This document shows positions 55,350-64,000 of a stretch of DNA of 64,000 nt, in pieces. Source of the DNA: Streptomyces sp. NBC_00536 (GTDB lineage: Bacteria; Actinomycetota; Actinomycetes; Streptomycetales; Streptomycetaceae). How positions within the stretch are numbered: the stretch's first letter is position 1; each line of letters opens with the position of its first letter. Below the pieces are notes generated by a model, which made no database searches, was not told where the DNA came from, and worked only from the letters and a program-made list of their open reading frames with translations. Location: assembly GCF_036346295.1 (NCBI RefSeq), contig NZ_CP107819.1:4774001-4838000 (forward strand), in the 5' to 3' direction. The position numbers and the translations under genes are program-made.

Positions 55350-55458
55350 TTCGGCTCGCGCATTGATCCACGCCGCCTAGTGCGTGGGTCGTAGCGGGCC
55401 GTTACGCCCGCCCCCAATACATCCGGCATCTGCCGAATTAGTGGAAGGATCGCCCATC

Positions 55459-55839
55459 ATGGCGAAGCTCAGCCAGGAAGACCTGCTCGCTCAGTTCGAG
55501 GAGCTCACCCTCATCGAGCTCTCCGAGTTCGTGAAGGCGTTCGAGGAGAAGTTCGACGTCACCGCCGCCGCGGCCGTCGCCGTTGCCGGTCCGGCCGGCC
55601 CGGGCGTCGTCGAGGCCGTCGAGGAGCAGGACGAGTTCGACGTCATCCTGACCTCTGCCGGTGACAAGAAGATCCAGGTCATCAAGGTCGTGCGCGAGCT
55701 CACCTCCCTGGGCCTCAAGGAGGCCAAGGACCTCGTGGACGGCGCCCCGAAGCCCGTCCTCGAGAAGGTCGCCAAGGAGGCCGCTGACAAGGCTGCCGAG
55801 TCCCTCAAGGCTGCCGGCGCCGGCGTCGAGGTCAAGTAA
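55459..55839 (+). CDS. rplL: 50S ribosomal protein L7/L12
   Basis: 126 residues. N-terminal dimer domain [33 protein letters not shown], Ala-rich hinge, and the factor-binding domain with [20 protein letters not shown] and [20 protein letters not shown] 55459 with AAGGA upstream; the frame to 55384 is rejected. Confidence 0.97.
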   Translation: MAKLSQEDLLAQFEELTLIELSEFVKAFEEKFDVTAAAAVAVAGPAGPGVVEAVEEQDEFDVILTSAGDKKIQVIKVVRELTSLGLKEAKDLVDGAPKPVLEKVAKEAADKAAESLKAAGAGVEVK

Positions 55840-55868
55840 CACCTCTGAGGCCCCCACAGGGCCTCTCC

Positions 55869-55900
55869 AAGGGCGATCACCCGTAAGGGTGGTCGCCCTT
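55869..55900 (+). terminator. Terminator after rplL
   Basis: AAGGGCGATCACCC (55869-55882) pairs with 55887-55900 (one T-G), loop GTAA, ending in TTTGG. In many bacteria this junction terminates partially before rpoB. Confidence 0.85.
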
Positions 55901-55922
55901 TGGCGTACCCGCAGTGCCTGAC

Positions 55923-55950
55923 TTGCCCTGCTCTCGTTGGGGAGTAGGGT
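55923..55950 (+). promoter_or_regulatory. Candidate rpoB promoter 1
   Basis: TTGCCC, 16-nt spacer, TAGGGT (55945-55950): a good vegetative sigma match right behind the rplL terminator, 440 nt before rpoB. Confidence 0.55.
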
Positions 55951-56183
55951 GATCTTCGTTGCTCCGTGACAGGGCCCGGTGATGATCCGCACGGAGCAGG
56001 GGGCCTTGACGAACGGCACGCGGCGCGCAATTCTCAGAGCCGTTGCCAGCTTGGACCAGCCGATCCGGATCCCGAGGCATGGATCGGTTACAAAGAGGGC
56101 AGTACTGATACGCGCTCTGTGTGCGAGGGCCGCAGCGTTCAACAACAGGGAAGGCCGGGTTGCCGGACTCCAGAAAGCTGGTC

Positions 56184-56212
56184 TGGACATCAGTGAGCCA
56201 AGTGGCTACACT
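56184..56212 (+). promoter_or_regulatory. Candidate rpoB promoter 2
   Basis: TGGACA (56184-56189), 17-nt spacer, TACACT (56207-56212). It would give a leader of about 170 nt. The 490-nt region before rpoB has no gene. Confidence 0.55.
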
Positions 56213-56391
56213 GACCCTTTGCGCTGCCTGTTAGCTGCCCCCTGCCCGTCGCCCGGGGCATACCCACGCTGGACCACACCTGACTGATTGCCCTGACCTG
56301 GTTCTTTGGACCGGATGGGGGAAGTTTGTCTTCTGTGTCGGCTGGGACCGGTACGCGCGTAGTGAGTCCGAGCCCTCGGAAGGACCCCCTC

Positions 56392-59874
<3,483 letters not shown>

Positions 59875-59881
59875 CGGGCCT

Positions 59882-59911
59882 GACGGGGGGCTCGCTCAAG
59901 AGCCCCCCGTC
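59882..59911 (+). terminator. Hairpin between rpoB and rpoC
   Basis: GACGGGGGGCTC (59882-59893) pairs perfectly with GAGCCCCCCGTC (59900-59911), loop GCTCAA, no T-run. In the co-transcribed rpoBC operon it is more likely a processing or stability element than a full stop. Confidence 0.6.
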
Positions 59912-59971
59912 ATCCCCGGGACCGTTCAGACCATGATTGAGACTCGACCCCGAAAGAGGGATTGACGCACA

Positions 59972-63871
<3,900 letters not shown>

Positions 63872-63895
63872 GTCGCACCAGCGCAGTAGGCAGTG

Positions 63896-63937
63896 AGAAG
63901 CCCCCCGCCGCTCCGAGAGGAGCGGCGGGGGGCTTCT
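63896..63937. terminator. Terminator after rpoC
   Basis: A perfect 18-19-bp stem (63897-63914 with 63919-63936, GAAGCCCCCCGCCGCTCC) around GAGA, followed by TTCGTTG. It serves rpoC and the convergent gene at the window end. Confidence 0.92.
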
Positions 63938-63954
63938 TCGTTGTGCCTGTCCGG

Positions 63955-64000
63955 TCAGACCTTGCGGCGCCGGGAGGCGACCGTGACGGAGATCAGGGCC
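63955..64000 (-). CDS. C-terminal end of a convergent gene (cut by window end)
   Basis: A minus-strand frame ends at a TGA at 63955-63957; the last residues read ALISVTVASRRRKV, hydrophobic then strongly basic, as at the end of a membrane helix. Only 14 residues are visible, so it is a probable membrane-protein C-terminus and no more. Confidence 0.45.
   Translation of the reverse strand, partial: ALISVTVASRRRKV

Overview
The window is about 72% GC by eye, with codon third positions almost always G or C, GTG/TTG starts, 4-bp ATGA/GTGA stop-start overlaps, leaderless genes and GC-rich hairpins instead of U-rich terminators. Gene order and protein content point to a Streptomyces or very close relative, in the conserved core arm that runs from a second nuo cluster to rpoBC. 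All calls were made by reading the sequence; no database search was run.

Layout. 1-5.5 kb: start of a fumarylacetoacetase, a HAD phosphatase, then a POT peptide transporter with an S15-type peptidase. 5.5-8.8 kb: long-chain polyprenyl diphosphate synthase, a secreted LolA-like protein, and a small toxin-antitoxin-like pair with a perfect 20-nt palindrome in front. 8.8-16 kb: secreted M28 aminopeptidase, RarD permease, an NmrA-type quinone reductase divergent from an HxlR regulator, and korAB (2-oxoacid:ferredoxin oxidoreductase). 16-20 kb: one NarL-type response regulator and two paralogous sensor kinases. 20-30.4 kb: nuoA-B-C-H-I-J-K-L-M-N, a tightly overlapping complex I cluster that lacks nuoD, E, F and G; its NuoC carries a long repetitive Pro/Ala/Glu tail.

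30.6-42 kb: HtpX protease, YccF protein, GT2 glycosyltransferase, amino-acid and SulP anion permeases, a small secreted protein divergent from an HTH-transmembrane-ectodomain protein, YajQ, tRNA-Tyr, and an amidohydrolase that has lost several metal/catalytic residues. 42-48.7 kb: tRNA-Thr, tRNA-Met, rpmG, hadA-hadB, a 1.2-kb repeat-filled gap, a TetR/DHA2-exporter pair sharing one operator sequence, murB and a small hypothetical. 48.7-64 kb: adenosine deaminase, aspartate aminotransferase, tRNA-Trp, secE, nusG, rplK, rplA, rplJ, rplL, rpoB, rpoC: the transcription/translation core, with a hairpin at nearly every gene junction.

No prophage, insertion sequence, CRISPR array or biosynthetic gene cluster was seen. 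The most interesting items are the degenerate Fic-like toxin module, the incomplete complex I cluster with its NuoC tail, the twin sensor kinases sharing a 132-nt identical block and a promoter motif, the TetR operators placed between -35 and -10, and a dispersed intergenic repeat that forms long hairpins.
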